In this document: piece by piece, positions 13,529-28,000 of the stretch
How the letters are laid out: the number at the start of each line of letters is the position of its first letter
How positions within the stretch are numbered: the stretch's first letter is position 1
From: Setaria digitata
Lineage: Eukaryota; Nematoda; Chromadorea; Rhabditida; Setariidae
Assembly (NCBI GenBank): GCA_003640385.1
Contig: RCAB01000007.1
Coordinates: 434,001-498,000, forward strand
Direction: 5' to 3'
Length of the DNA stretch: 64,000 nucleotides
Notes under the pieces: model-generated
The model's input: only the letters and a program-made list of their open reading frames with translations
Database searches by the model: none
What the model was told of the DNA's origin: nothing
Made by a program: the position numbers and the translations under genes

Positions 13529-15997
13529 CCTGAAACAATAAAAAAGATGAATAGCTAAGTAAAGAAATAATATAAGACATTATCGAGGAAATGAGCAGTT
13601 TTGTAATAAGTTCCAAGCTGAAAATTACTAATTTATTGTTCAGAAATACTTGCAACTTTTAACTCCAAGTTCACACTTTTCTAATTGAATTTTGAATTTT
13701 TTAGAGATTTTTTTTTTTATAAGCAAATATTGCTAAAAACTAATTTGCTATAAATTTCCATTAATTTTACATGGTACGACATTTGTTATTGTCAAAAAAA
13801 AACCACCATTTACACTAAAGAGTAAAGGAACCTACCTTGTTGTTCTAATGAATTTTCTAAGAAACGGCAAATGTGAAAAGTATAAATTGGAAATACACAA
13901 TTTTTAGCAGTATTCTTAAAATTCAAACTGTTTTCGTAGAATTTTCAGCCACTAAGTTTTAGATAGAATTGGGAATTAATCTTCAAGACAAAACCATTTG
14001 GGATAGAGTCATAAGTCTCATATTTAAAAATAAATGATAAGACGCCGATTAGAAGCTAACTTGGAAAGTTCTAAACTGAAAATTTCTTATTTGAAATTTC
14101 GACTAGAGTCAGTCAACATTTTCAGATTTCCAATTTTTCTGAAGAAGTTCTCGTTTTCTAGAAAATACCAATTAGCAAATTTTTAAGAAAATCGATACCC
14201 TTTTGAGATTTCAAAACTTCTTATTTTCTCTGGTTAAAGCAGTGTAGCCTTGCATGGCCCGAAAAAAAAAAAAAAAAACGCTTTCAAGAATTATAAAGCA
14301 GCTCTTATTAGACCAATGGGGTGAGACTTATTCTATATAACCAATAAATCTAACATGTTCAGTAGTCTAATTGTAACGTGAAGAGTAGATGAATTGTACT
14401 TCTTAAATTTGCCATATGATCAAATTTGACAATCTTGATTTCATTAAGCTTATACAATCACAGAGCAGTTATAAATTCTTAACCAAGAACAGTGAAACAG
14501 AAAATAGCAGTGATTCGAAATCTGTTATCACTGTAAGAGGGATTCTCTGATTAACTTCAACAGTTCGCCTGATGAAGATAGTTCATTCGTGGCCGTTCTT
14601 CAACATGACAAGAATTTGAGCCAGTTCAGAAAGAGCATTAACCTAATTACCGAAGGAATCATTGATATGCTTCTATAAAATATCACTATTAGTACAAACT
14701 AACCACTGCTATCTGTAAATCGTCATAAAACAAGCGAAATTATGACAGTGTGAGATAGCTATCTTATCACTATCCACTGGGAAGAGTGTCTGCAAGCTTA
14801 TCGCCTTACAGATATTTCCACAAACTGGCAAATATAATTCACTGATCAAATTTTACCAATTTTTGACTCAGCATATGAAATTTACCGTAGTTCTGAGCGA
14901 TTTGTTACTGTATGAAATTACTGTCGTGCACATAAGCACCATTAGAAAGTAAATTTTATTCCTATAAAAACAGGTCTGTCCAAAAAAAACAACAAAATGT
15001 ATCTCTTTACAACACTTGACTCCCTAACCGACTGTTCTTGCAACGTACTTACGTCATGCTAGCCTAAAAGCAAGGCTTCTTCATTTCATCTTCTTTTATA
15101 GATGACAGATTCCTCACGTGTAAAATTCATAAAGCTTTACGTCACGGTTTCGTTCCTGACTGTTCAAAGGAAATTCGAAAACTTCCATATTTTCCTTTGC
15201 ATTTTGAAATTAAAACTCAGAAATTTTGGAAAAAAGAGTTGGATGAAAGTATTACCCGCTTGTGAAGGCATATTTGCTGTTGTTGCCACTAATGATGCCG
15301 TACAACTGATGAAACTGAAGAGGATGAATGAAATGGACGGCAGTAGCTGGCTGTGGGAGAATCAGAAGAGAAGTGGATGGAAGAAGAAGTTCGCTCCTAT
15401 GATGCAAAACCCTTTCAGCAGACTTGTTTAGATCCGGCTCCTAGATATATTCTTCTGGATGCTGCTAAAGCTCAGTGATATGTTCACAAGAAGCTCGAGC
15501 TCTATTTTCGCAACAGCTACAGCAGTGATACATTAATAGAGCGAGAGTGAATCAATCTTCTCGAGATTTAACAAAAACTGCAGTCAGGTGTTGTATATGC
15601 CTCTATAGCTTTAGACATTCTTCCTCACTAAGTTAGCTAGTTTCTTGCTTTTCTAAAAGCAAAACTAAGGAGGTAGACTGGAACGAGAAACGAACAGACG
15701 ACTGATCGACAGGTAAACATCGCCTTTAATCATATGCAAAGAGTTCTTTGTGTATGATTAAAAGCTATAATTTTTTTCACTCTTCAGTTCTAAAAATCTG
15801 CAAGGAATAGAAATGTTATTTCTGGCCTCAGCTTGTTTATTATTTCTTACTTCTCTTTCATCGTCATTCTTATCGCATAATATTTGCTTCATATATATTT
15901 CTCTCTTCATTTTCCCATCATTATCTTCAGTTTTCTCACTAAAAGTTCGAAATTTTCACGAAATGTCCGCTCATCTGCACTAGCAAAATTTTACATG

Positions 15998-16022
15998 GTA
16001 CGTACGTACGTACATATATATA
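15998..16022. repeat. Short GTAC/TA microsatellite
   Basis: Several tandem GTAC units run directly into a TA run. The tract is self-complementary. It lies in noncoding DNA. Confidence 0.7.
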
Positions 16023-16334
16023 AAAAGAGAATTCTCCAGCATCAGCCTATCTTTGCAGCTAAAATAATTTTGAGAAATGAGCAAAGATATTTGAGAAAAA
16101 ATGTATCGTCAAAAAAGTTCCTGAATATTTCCATTCAAATGCATAGAAGATCAGAGATTTATAAATCATTGAAGGCAGCTTAATACATTGATATTACGCT
16201 TATTACCTACCAATTCCCTTCCCCATCATTTTCTCATTTTATTGCTAATCATTCAATTTCAGGCTTAAAATCAGAGTCGATCAATGTGTCTTTTCGGTCT
16301 ATTTTGAGAATGCATTTTCATCAATTATCACTCG

Positions 16335-16440
16335 TTTTACAAAAATTAATTAAAAAATTTAAAATTTATTTAAATTTATTTATTTAAAAATTTTAAAAAT
16401 TAAAAAATTTTACAAAATTAATAAATTAATTTACATACAG
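16335..16440. repeat. Nearly pure A/T low-complexity tract
   Basis: About 100 bases of mixed AATT, TTTAAA and ATTTAT blocks, almost without G or C, with several short inverted repeats. No coding frame crosses it. Confidence 0.6.
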
Positions 16441-19142
16441 CTAGTGTTATTCCTTCTTAGATAGACGGAAATATCCTTCCACAATTACTCAACCTTTGAC
16501 CTAAATACCAACCAAATAAATATGAACTGATGTAATGATCGATGTTTTGGAAGTTATAATTATATTATTATTAGTTAAATTATTATTATATTGGTTATTA
16601 TTATTATGTTCACTTCGTAAATCAAACATGAGACTTACTGAAATCTTAAAACATTGCAGTTACATTAACTTTAAAGTAATTGGAACAACTGTGGTTGAAT
16701 TCATTGCTCGAACAATTCCAAATTGACTTCTCACTGAATCCTAACCTTTTTTACAGTCATTTCAAGTAAAAATTATTTTATAAAATGACCCAAACAAGTT
16801 CACGCTTTTCTCCATTTGATAGATTCTCTGGTGGTAATGCTTTCATTCATCGAAAAAGTATTTTTAGCTTTCTTATCACTTATCAGCATTTACATCATGT
16901 TCTCTCACTGCCTAAAATACCAGAAAATTCAGCAGTCTTTTAGAAGAATTGTTTAAATAATATTAATCCTTATTAGTTTACACTTGATTTAGTTTGGATT
17001 AGTCCAAGTTAACTATGTTTAAATGAAATTGTTCTAAATTCAAATTGACAGAAATTGATTATTTATGAAATCTGATAGCTTAAAATTGTCACATAATTAC
17101 TTCCCAATAATCATCTGAGACATTTCTAGAGGCACAAAATGAAGAACAATAATAAAATATTTTGCTTATGGATTAGAAAAGTTTTTTCTGCTTATTTGAT
17201 GGTACTGGAAAATTAATAGATTTCTGTTAATTTTAAATTTTAGTTTAGAGCAGTTTAATTTGATATCAGTGATTTTTAATATCAGTTAAAAAGATTAAAA
17301 AATTTTTTAAGTCATTGACTGGTAGCGTTCCCTAATGTTTCATGACATTTTCAAAGTTTGAAAAAAATCCTGAATCTTTTTTCTTAACTTAGAAAATAGT
17401 CTTCCTTCGAACCATAATTAAGCTTCCGTACATCTACGCTCTGCAGATGTTCAGAAACACTTTATGTGCCTAAAAAGTGTAGTGAAATTTTGGATGAGTG
17501 CTTTAAATGTTTAATTGTTTCTTTTCTGAAAATTATTTGTAATATTGCTTGTAAAAAAAAAAAAACTTGGTATTTCAAGTTCTTAATTTTTTTTCCAACT
17601 TCATACATCTATTTCAATTCCACTAGGTTAGAAAACAACAATTCGCTACTTTAATAATAAATTATTGGAGGAATTTCAGAAGAAATCAATCTGACTGATA
17701 TTTAAATTTGTTTCTCTTGAAAAACCAAACTTCACGAGAATTTTATTCACCTTTATTTTCAGTGAAACTGATAATTGTGGAGCATCAAAATATGCAAACA
17801 CTTATCAGCAAGCTTCTCGTGTCTTCATCTTCATTTTTGATTTTTATCAGTTATGGCAAGACTGTAATGTTATAATAAATAGAGTTAAATAGCTGTCTTA
17901 TAATTTTATTTTTTTAAGTATCAAACTTGCATACATTTCAATTTTCTCTATTTTAAAATATATAAACTGACTAAGGATAAAGTAATCAAAGCTATATCTT
18001 TTAAACAAGGGTCTTTGGAATCTGAAACTTACTCAAATTTCATATGAACTACTTTTGTCAGCTTTCCAAAGATTACATCTGGAAAAAAAGGAAATTAGAA
18101 GGTATCGAGACAATAACGTTTTTAAAGTCTAGTTAAAGAAGAATTTGTATGATATGTTGAATTGTAGTAATAAACAGTGAACAAACATACCTGTGTGATT
18201 AACACCTGCTGCATGAAACATCAGTTGAAATTAGCCAGCCTTGCTTATTTCATATCAATAATATACTGCAAAGTACTCACAAATACCTTTTTATTCATCG
18301 AATCTGTGGCAATTAAATCATTCGTCTGATTTTTCGAATGCTTCGAAAGTTCACTGAGATGCAAATTTCTTTTACAAAGCATTAAGCTAAGTAAGCTAAA
18401 ATCTCTTAAAATAATTTTCAGTCTTCAGTGAAATTTCTTTCCTTGTACATTTACCTAATATCAAGCATTTCAAGCTATCTCGGAGAAAACGAAAATAGAT
18501 CGACAGATTGCTTCTTTTCCTTCAGCTCTTTTTAAAAGTTAGCCGTTTTCTGATACTTACGTGTCCACACGTTTTCTCCTTTCTCCTTTCTCCCCCCTAA
18601 ATAGTTGCAATATCAAACTAACGGTTCTGAAGTCGTTTGTTCTCATCTCTGATACAAATGGAAATGAAAGTTGGCAGCTCATTCAGTGGATCACTGATTA
18701 CAGTAGCAGGAGAGTGAGCCTCAGGTAAGCTCCTAATTTCTGCAGCAAACAACGTTTCATTACTGCAATTTTTTGATGAAGGAGGAACAAAGAAAGGTTA
18801 CGCTAATCTCAGAAGTATCGGCAAACCAGACGTACGTGCAATCTTCTTTGAAGTGTTTAAGATGGCGTAAATTTTTCAGTCAAAATTATTTATTTCAGTC
18901 TTAAATCTTTCAAGCATTTTATTTTCAAAGTATTTTCCTGAAAACTTTAATTGCATAGCCTTTATTATTGCTAAAATGCAGTAGAAGCTGAATCTTTCAA
19001 CATTCTAGAGAAGTTTAAAAATTTATGTAAAAAGTTTAGGATTGAATTAGAGTTATTCATTTAAGTGTTTTCAGCTTGAAAAATATTATTCATTTTAAGG
19101 AAAGACTCAACTAAAATGAGAAACTCCAAAAATCACAGAATA

Positions 19143-20900
19143 TTATACAGGCGTACTATGAGATTTCGGACGTCCTGAAACTGATGCCGGCCTAAATGTT
19201 GAGGTATTACGTATGATTCTTGCGAAGGCACAATTTCGACATTTACAGCGATTCCGTAATTCATCCTCGTAACGATACATTCTGTTATCAGTAGCCCATT
19301 CACTGATCAAAGTTGACTCTGAAAAAGTGGTTCAGAAGAAAATTTCTTTAATTCTGGTTGTTGGAAAAACAAGAGGAAAACAGTTGAAGATAATGAAAGT
19401 AACAGAAAAATGTATGGAACAAAAGAATTGACATTTTTCAAAATTCATGGCGGTGAAATTCAGAAGTGGCCCGATTAGCCGTTTTCCAAACCGAGAAGAC
19501 TAATTTTGTGCAGTCCACCAAATGCTTCGTTTAGAAGTTTTGAACACTTTCTCAGTCGAACATCATATTTTTTAACGAAGAAAAAAGGAAAGAAAAAGAT
19601 CGAAGCGAAAAAAAAAAAAACAATTTTTATTTCCGATAATTAATGCCCATACTATACGATTCATTATGTTCTCTGCTAATTTTAATCACAGTAGCATCTA
19701 TCTAATAGAAATTCCTATCTTAAATGTCTATTAGATCATCTATTTCAAACTTCAGTTATAGGATCAAATTAATTCTTAAATATGTAAAAATAAATTTCGA
19801 CATTGAGAACAGACATCGATGTCTTTTAAAGGTGTTCTAAAATAAAGTGAAAATTATTAAAGGTGAATAAACAAAATAAATGTGTAAGCAAACAGTAAAT
19901 AAGGAAACGACTTGTAAATTTTAATGCAACATTAAACTTACTTGGAACATAGTTGTTTGCATAATTTTCGTTAATTGTTGGAAGTGGAATTAGTCGACTT
20001 TTCTTTTTGCGTCGTCTACGTTCGTGATTTTTTATATAACTCTGTTTGTGACGTTCTTCAGGTGTTATTCGCACATCGTAAATATACTTTGGATATGAAA
20101 ATTGATTCTGAAAATGAGAAGTGAGAGTGGATACTGAAGCATCTATTGAATTATTCATCGATTTGCTAGCATTTGATTCAAATTTCAAAAAAGCTCGTCA
20201 GAAGTGTACGATAAGATAAAGCAGATCTATCTTTATTAGGGAAAAACTAATTTGTACAAACTTACGTCACCTGGATATCGTACTGCTCTAGTTCATTTGT
20301 CACCGGTAACTGTTGTTCCGTCTCTGAAATAATATTTTTATATTTGCAATTTAAAAATTTTGTTATATACAAATAAATTATTAATTATATGAAGTTTTTT
20401 TTTTCTTTTTTTATTAAAAATTATCAACTTGAGCGAAGTTTCGAAGTCTTATGACATCAGTGTCAGTAAAAGTGAACCTTCTTCATTCTCTTCAAAATAA
20501 CTAGTTTAAATTGAATTCGAAACGGAACTGACGTAATGAGGGGAGAGAAGGGATTAATACGAATTAATTTTTAAATAATGCTAAAATTTGCTAAAAAGTG
20601 AAGTAATTAAAAAAGACGTTCCGTTGTGATCATTCAAGTTAAAATGTTGTTGCAATGAAAAAAATTATTTGTCTAAAAGAATGGCTGAAATCAAAATATT
20701 ATGAAATCAAACTGACCATTTCGTTTCTCCTTGCAGTATTTGTGGGCATCGAAAAAAGGCTTAAAATAAGCTAAATAAAGGAGTAGAAAAATCAGTACAA
20801 AGGCTCCCAAACACACAAAAATTGTAGATAATATTGCGAAAGTCGTACGACACTCATTCTCGAGATTCGGCGCTGTTTCAGAAAGCATCATGCAAATCAC
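19143..20900 (-). CDS. Four-exon single-pass membrane protein, unidentified
   Basis: Four exons join with matching phases: 20717-20900, 20271-20323, 19942-20107 and 19143-19318, giving about 192 residues and a TAA stop. The N-terminus is short and lumenal/extracellular-like, followed by one strongly hydrophobic segment (FVCLGAFVLIFLLLYLAYF, about residues 29-47). Then come a basic, tyrosine-containing cytoplasmic tail with a cluster HERRRRKKKSR and a last exon with a CKCRNC motif. The last two cysteine pairs could bind metal or be acylated. The last exon has no ATG and is easy to miss. No family is recognised. The start could be the first Met or one of the two Mets just after it. Confidence 0.65.
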
Positions 20901-23900
20901 AAGAGAAAGAGCTTTGCTTTAACTGTTACGCTAAAAAATTTGATATTAAATTGATGAGAACTGCTTGTCACTGATTTAGCAAAAATTTAGATAGGTATGA
21001 ATTAAAGTGAAAATATGATGTTGTAGAATTGGCAGTTCAGAAGCTCGAAGGAAATGATACTGGCGGCTGAAATCATCTTGGGTAATCGCAAGTTGCTTCG
21101 GGTTATTTTATGTAAGGTATTTTGTAATAAGCATCATTTGTGATTTGTCATTAATTGCTTTCTTCATCTTAATGATGGGCAAGAAAGGAAGTAATACAAT
21201 ATTGAAAAAGTAATGGTATTCCACAAATAGACAAATTAGAATTTTTTTTTTTTTTTAGGATAATCTGTGAAATAAATTACGTTATTTTCGTAGTACCGTT
21301 GAGGGATATGTGGTAAGTGAATGATGAGGTAGCTAATGATGTAGAGAAGTGGAAAAAGAATAAAAATGAAGAGGAAATCGATGACTAACTTCTAACTGCT
21401 TATAATTTTCTGATGGATCCATGCAGTCTAAGTCGTAACAATAGTTTGATATTGGACTTGATAATAAACCCCGTGACAGCTGTCACCATAACAACACACC
21501 GCTTTCTTATTGAAGCTTGATGTTATCGATATGAAACTTCTGATGTCTGCAGTACTTTACTCTTGTAACCTTTCTCCAGAATGGTACCAAATATCGCTTC
21601 TGAATGCTGCTAAAGCGGGAGTTATAAATTAAGCTAAACTAATATGTCTAAAGTTTAACATATGACGATCATTGAATAGATAAGTACCATTTTGCTGTCT
21701 TACTTTCGTAGCTCAAACGTAAAACAGCTTAAGAAATACATCAAGTATGAGTAAACTGCAACACTCTGACCTCCAGGTAATTCGCATTTTGCGTAAATCT
21801 TATTGTTTCTCAGGATAAATTGACTTTGCAGATGTCTGAAGATGGATTCAGAGAGACACAAATTTTTATCATCACAGTTCCATGAAATATCAAGAATTAT
21901 GGAACATTGCGATCATTACTGATTGCTGTTTAAGTTGGGTGAATTTCGTACCTAATTCAATTCGAGAATTGAGATCTTGAACTATTACAGAATCAAACAA
22001 ACTTTGCCAACGCGCAGGCTTACCCCCAAATCCAAGTAAATGAATAAATTTTTCTCAATAATCAATTTGCAATTTTACATAATCTCATCCTTTAAAACGT
22101 ATCACTACGTACACTTGTGCTATACCATTTTCACTTGTACGTAGGGAAAATTTTCTAGTCCAGTTTCCGGTTAGATCGTTTATCTAGTTTCTTCGAGACA
22201 TTTGAATGTATGCCAAAGCACTGCTTAATCTTTAATTCCAATTAAAGACTAAATTGAAGGCTTTTTTTTTTATCTTTTCATGGGATTAAACGAGCAAAGT
22301 TTTTGTTCTTTGCTTGAACAAAACGTTAATTGTAGGAGTGGAAAGTGAAGTGAAAGAAAATGAAGTAGAAAAATTGAATTTTCCATTGCCTCTAACAGTG
22401 GCAATAAGTTTCCACAATGTGCATCTAAATATTCGTACGGAGATTCGTCACAACTCTGCTCATACTTTAGCCGGATTAATATCAAGTCAGTTTCGGAACA
22501 TGATATGATGAATCGGATTTGTCATTTGTCCCTCGTTCCGAAGCCCTGTAATAAGACTGGTCACTTCAAGCATTAGTACTGCATGCCTTGAATGTCGTCC
22601 TGAGTCAAGAATATTTGCGTGAGAGTGTAAAGGAGAATCAGGAATACATGAAACATATGGCATCTCCACGGCCTCGTGCAGGTGGCAGAGTACCCGAGTT
22701 GATTCTGAATATTCTTCACTAGAGGGCTTTCAATCCTTCCTTCATCTCACCGCTGAATTCATTCTAAAAATGTTTTAACATGAAATGAGACAGCAAGAGA
22801 TAATTCATTGTAACACTGACTCTTTAGTGAAGAGTAATTAATTGTCATTATTTGAAATTAACCTGGATTGCTTTCTTGATACTGTGCCCAATGATTTGCT
22901 CGCAATCATCCAGAAAAGTTTAATTTTCAGTACAAAATGTTGATTAAATAGGACCCCATCGCTTCTCACTTCCCTGTTTCAACTCATGCGCATCCTGAAA
23001 AACTGTAAGCCTAAATCAAATAACAAATCAGCTCATTAATTAAAAAAGACGACTTCTGCAAAAAAATTTTATCAACTTCACTATCGTGCTTAAAGTATAT
23101 TGACAATATTTCTGCTCTAAAAACTTAAATAATAAAATCCATTTCACTTCATATGAATTTAATGCTGCTGAGTAAAATAAAATCTTTTAAAAGCACATGA
23201 ACCTAATTCATATGAAAAAAAAAAAGCCTAATCTTCTTCAGAATCACCTTCTGTCGGTTCTGTAGGCAGATAAAAAGTACTGTGCTTAGTTGCATATAAT
23301 ATATTGGGAATCGTAAAATAAGCTTATTCTCATGGGCAGTGAGAAACTTGAAAACAAAGTAAAACATAAATCGGCACGTGTAATTATTCTAAAGTAATTA
23401 AAAATAAACAAAAATTTGGTTCTCATTCGTGTTAATACTTATGGATTCATCTCTTTCTTCCTGTAATGAAGCAATCAGAAGGTGCCTCAAATGGACTGTC
23501 TCTTCCGAAAAACTGACTCTGAACTACGTTAGTGTAAATTATGATATGACTGAACTTAAGCATCTCAACATTTTGGTAAGGGTGACACTGATGACACTAA
23601 TTAGAAAAGAGACTGACGTAAAAAAGGCTTACTGAGCAATGTGTTTCATTGAAAAGTCAAAGAAAACGATAAAATCGGTAATCATTAAGACAACAATATG
23701 TCACGAAACTTGGTGATGAAGGTGAATGAAGACGGTATGAAAATGAACATTAAAGAGGTATTTTTATAAAGATTGGAAATTTTTGATCACATAGATTGGG
23801 AATTGTTTCAAATTAAGAATTCAATATTTCATCCATTTTTTCTCGTATAAAATTTCAAAAATTTATTCGACGCTTCTATAACTTTAAACAAAATCCCGAG

Positions 23901-24877
23901 AGTTAATAAATTTCATCCGATTGTTGTTCAAAACTTTTCAAAACTATAAAATGAATAAATGGATTTCGATCATTTTCTTACTGAATTGACTAGAACAATC
24001 GATATTGAACCTGTTTCGCTAAAATACTTCGCAGAAGTTCAAATGATCGGCGTATTTCTAAAAGATCATGATATTAATTTTGCACATTTAATTGTTCTCA
24101 AAGACATTTCTTAATAATAGCAACACATATACAACTGTTTTTTGGCATTGTATTCAACAAAAAGCTTCCCGTAACTGACATAGCAAGTTCCCAATCTCTG
24201 AAGGGAAGTTAGTTTATTCGAAGATTTAAAATCAAATCTAACCAGTCCTATATGGACAAGTGGAGACCAGTGGTACCATCGAGCGAGACTGACATCCGAA
24301 GACAAGCAAGTGAAGTGGATCGGATTATTTCATGCCGATCCTAGGCGGCGGTGTGTTCAGCTGTGGCTAGATTCCTTCTGGGGGGCTGTGGTCTGGTGTT
24401 CGGTTGAGGCTCATTTAATTGTGAATGTTTTCTGGAACTTTACTTAACATTTTCGGAGTAATTAAGCTTAATTAAGAAAACTGCTGGAGACTGCTCAAAC
24501 AGGTATTATTTCGTTAATATTTTGATACATGTTTAATTATTGTACAGGTTTTTTTCTTTTGCTGTTGAGATCTTCTTGTGCTTCCTCTTCTCTTTTATCA
24601 TTGATAGGTTACCATGTTTGGTTACCACAGAGCGCTTTTTAGTACTAAATAACATTTGGAATAAGTGAAGAAAACAATATATTGTTTGATAGCGGGATGT
24701 TTCAAAAAAAAAAAAAAAATAGATTTCGTACTTCTTCCTCTTGATCAAATAATAAGTATACAATCAAGGAGTCATCGACTAAGATACATGGTTAAAATAT
24801 TATAGTGAAAATAAACATTCAGCTTAGACACGAAAGTATTATTACCTAGTTAATTTGTGAAATTTTGCTGTTACATT
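20901..24877. other. Gene-poor interval
   Basis: I found no multi-exon gene. One minus-strand frame at 22487-22726 is listed separately. The 24.3-24.45 kb stretch is visibly richer in G and C and may be promoter or 5' leader sequence of the SETD3 gene. The rest is AT-rich, with homopolymer runs. Confidence 0.4.
22487..22726 (-). CDS. Possible terminal exon, unidentified
   Basis: A roughly 80-codon minus-strand frame between a TGA and a TGA reads KPSSEEYSESTRVLCHLHEA, then VEMPYVSCIPDSPLHSHANI, HSRHAVLMLEVTSLITGL and MTNPIHHIMFRN. Its composition is protein-like and a weak splice acceptor (ATATTCAG) lies inside it. No partner exon was found, so this may be a fragment of a decayed gene. Confidence 0.25.
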   Translation of the reverse strand, partial: PSSEEYSESTRVLCHLHEAVEMPYVSCIPDSPLHSHANILDSGRHSRHAVLMLEVTSLITGLRNEGQMTNPIHHIMFRN

Positions 24878-25044
24878 AAGTGATTGTAACAAAACATCAG
24901 TAGTGAAAGTTGTTCTATTTTCAGCGATGAGCTTAAACAAGGAATCACGTAATGGATNAAGTGATTGTAACAAAACATCAGTAGTGAAAGTTGAAAGTTG
25001 TTCTATTTTCAGCGATGAGCTTAAACAAGGAATCACGTAATGGA
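24878..25044. repeat. Direct duplication around a single N, probable assembly join
   Basis: The block at 24878-24957 is repeated after the N at 24958, differing by a 7-base insertion in the second copy. The second copy contains the SETD3 start codon. Confidence 0.85.
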
Positions 25045-28000
25045 TTATCGTCTTATGAACAGTTAGACATTCCGCAGTATCGAAAGTTCTTGAAAGAACT
25101 TCAAAATCGAACAGAAGAATTATGGGAAACAGTACTGTGTCGTGGACCTGTTTTGAATTCATCGGAATTGCTAAGAGAACATACGTTGATCAGGGAATTC
25201 TTACTGGAGATCGAAATGATGCAGAAGACTTTTTCGCATAGTTCAGAACATACTCTAACGTGGGTTTTCTTTTTCTTGTTTTGTGCTCATTTATTCTCTG
25301 TCTCGCTTATAACTTATCAGAGTGAAAATCTCACTAATTAGCTACTTCCTATTAGGATTTTATAATTTCTGATTGGTTTCAGGTCTTACTAAAACTGATA
25401 ACGTCGTATACGTATACCGTTTCCTGTTTTTAAACTTACAGAAAAAATCAACTTTTTTAATAACACAGTTCAAGCAAGGAGATTAAACTTAGCAGCAGTA
25501 AAGTTTTTTAATTGATATTTGGTAGTGGGGAAATTATTCGCTTTTTTTTCCTTTTTTATTACAAATTGAAAATGCCAACAACTGAATCCAACTGGAATTA
25601 CACAGTTTTTACATGAGATCAAAAAAAATTTTTCACACCGATAAATGCGTCACTTTCTGGCTATTAACGATATTTTGGTTTTCTGTNCCTTTTTTATTAC
25701 AAATTGAAAATGCCAACAACTGAACCCAACTGGAATTACACAGTTTTTACATGAGATCAAAAAAAATTTTTCACATCGATAAATGCGTCACTTTCTGGCT
25801 ATTAACGATATTTTGGTTTTCTGTTGGTACAAACTTTCATTCAAAGTCTTTTTTTGTTTCAAAACTTAATATTTTAGTTGATTTTGCTGCAGGCATTCGG
25901 AACAACGTAAGGCAGCTCTAACAGATTTCCTCCAATGGGCAAATAAAGTTGGCATTTTTCATCATTTCGTCGAAATTGTATATGTAGAAGATGTAGATGG
26001 TTTTGGTTTGACAAGCTCAGGTTATGCTGCAGTTGGATCAGATCTGCTAAAAGTGCCACGGAAAGCAATTTTTTCATGGGACCAAGCCCGAACTTCAGCT
26101 TTCCTGAAGTAAGTTTCTTGTTTCTGATAAAGTGTTGCTGGAAATTCTCAGTTTATCATGTGATTGAACTATATAATTTCAAAGTAATTCTTATATTCCA
26201 AATTTTCGGCATGCATTCGACCGTGATTTAATAATACGTTCAATGGATAATGTTGCGTTAGCGATGATGTTATGCTGTCAAAAGCTGATCCCTGAATCAA
26301 AGTGGCAACCGTACATTAAAATGCTCCCTGAAAACTTCAATACTCCTCTCTACTTCACCACTGAACAGTTGCAGGTTGGTGAACGGAAGATATTTGTATA
26401 AAAAGATTGCATTCTGTTATGTTTGCGAATAAAGTTAGCGTAAAAACCTGTCATAATTACTTTTTATTAAAGTCTGTGTAATATCTTTAAATAGTGGGGG
26501 GTGAAAATACCTAATATCACCGAGAAAAGCGGATGTAAATTTGTTGGTAGATGGATGAATCAGAAAGATTGTTTTCTAAACATTATCACGAATCACGGCT
26601 CTTTTTCATTAAAACTTTTCCAGCATATGTTTATTGCACTAGTAAAAGCTAAATTGCATCAAATAATTAATAGTCTGGAGATTCTTTGAATGTTTAACAT
26701 GTTATTTGTCTTTATTTTGCAGTGCTTACGTCCATCACCGCTATTCGAGGAATCACTGTTATTGTACAGAAATATTTCCAGACAATTTATTCATTTTTTG
26801 TTAGAAATTATACGTAGTGATCAGTTTCGTCTTAGAAAGAAGGTAACATTTTGTCCATAATTTACTGGTTGCTTAATTTTTAACTCAGTAAAGCGAAAAC
26901 TTTTATATTAATTTCTAACCGTTTCGCCCTTGTTCAATCTCTAATGTTTTACCCTCAAACAACTTACTGAAGTTTTTCTTAGTTTTTTCACTCTATTTCA
27001 TTTTTACTGTAAACAAAGAATAGTAGTACCACGAAATTAGATTGTTTTAATTTCAACCTGTGGTTAGTTTTCGTCTAAAATTTGCTTCTAAAGTTGGGCA
27101 AGAAAGGTGGCAAATATTCAAATATTTTAGTCATAATTGCAAACTACACTGCTATTTGTTTATAGTAATAGCGGGGTTTTTAATGGTTTTAGAAGTCGAA
27201 GGAAGAAATGTCAGTGCTACAACCACTCTATACTAATTCGCCCCTTACTGCAGCGAACTTCACGTTTAACCTTTATCGATGGTCGGTTGCCTGCATCTCA
27301 ACACGTATTAATATGATACCGAGTGAAATTCTGAAAGATGAACTGGGTCAGCCAAGAATGGTTTGTTTGTTAAAATCTCACTTTTAGATAGGACATCAGA
27401 AGAACCTCAGATATATATAAAAAAATTTTAAATCTGCTCTACATGCTATACTAATGGATATTTTGTAAATTGAAGGGGCATTTTGTCAGAGTGTGGAATA
27501 TAACCGTGCTTTAAAGCGTACTTAAACATTGAAATTTTTCCCATTGGGAATATTCATTGTAATTTTTTTCTTTTGTTTTCATGAAGCAGTCACTTTGACA
27601 ATGCTTTTCTGTGAAATTGTGCCTTGTACGGTGTTATTCGTGAAAATAACCAGTTGCTACCTTTGCTCCAAGTTTTTGAGATTTTACATGTGACACAAAA
27701 ATAAAAATCGCACTTTTTTTGCTCATGTTTGACATCATTGATTTGCTTAGCTATTTGTGGTAATCTTTTTTAATCAGGTACCTGCGTTGATTCCATTTCT
27801 GGATATGGCAAATCACAGCTACACTGACGATGCTTTCCATGAAGCAGTGCATTTTTCGGATAAATTTGACTGTGCAGAAATCATTGCCGTTCGTGATTAT
27901 AAGCCTTTCGAGCCAGTGAACATTTTCTATGGTTGGCGAAGCAGTCGTGATTTTTTATTACACAATGGTTTTGTACCTCTAGAGAAAAACATTCGAGATA

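Larger units (their letters stand above)
12029..19142. other. Long gene-poor interval, AT-rich, one possible terminal exon
   Basis: Apart from the possible exon at 13377-13528, I see no frame with consistent splice signals. The interval contains poly-A/T runs, a GTAC/TA microsatellite near 15998-16022, and a stretch at 16335-16440 made almost only of A and T that can fold on itself. The plus-strand frames at 15102-15431 and 15884-16183 look like chance openings. Confidence 0.4.

Noticed and set aside
15102..15431. 109-codon plus-strand frame with ATG
   Set aside because: No splice context or motifs; composition looks like random AT-rich opening, and the opposite strand is equally uninformative.
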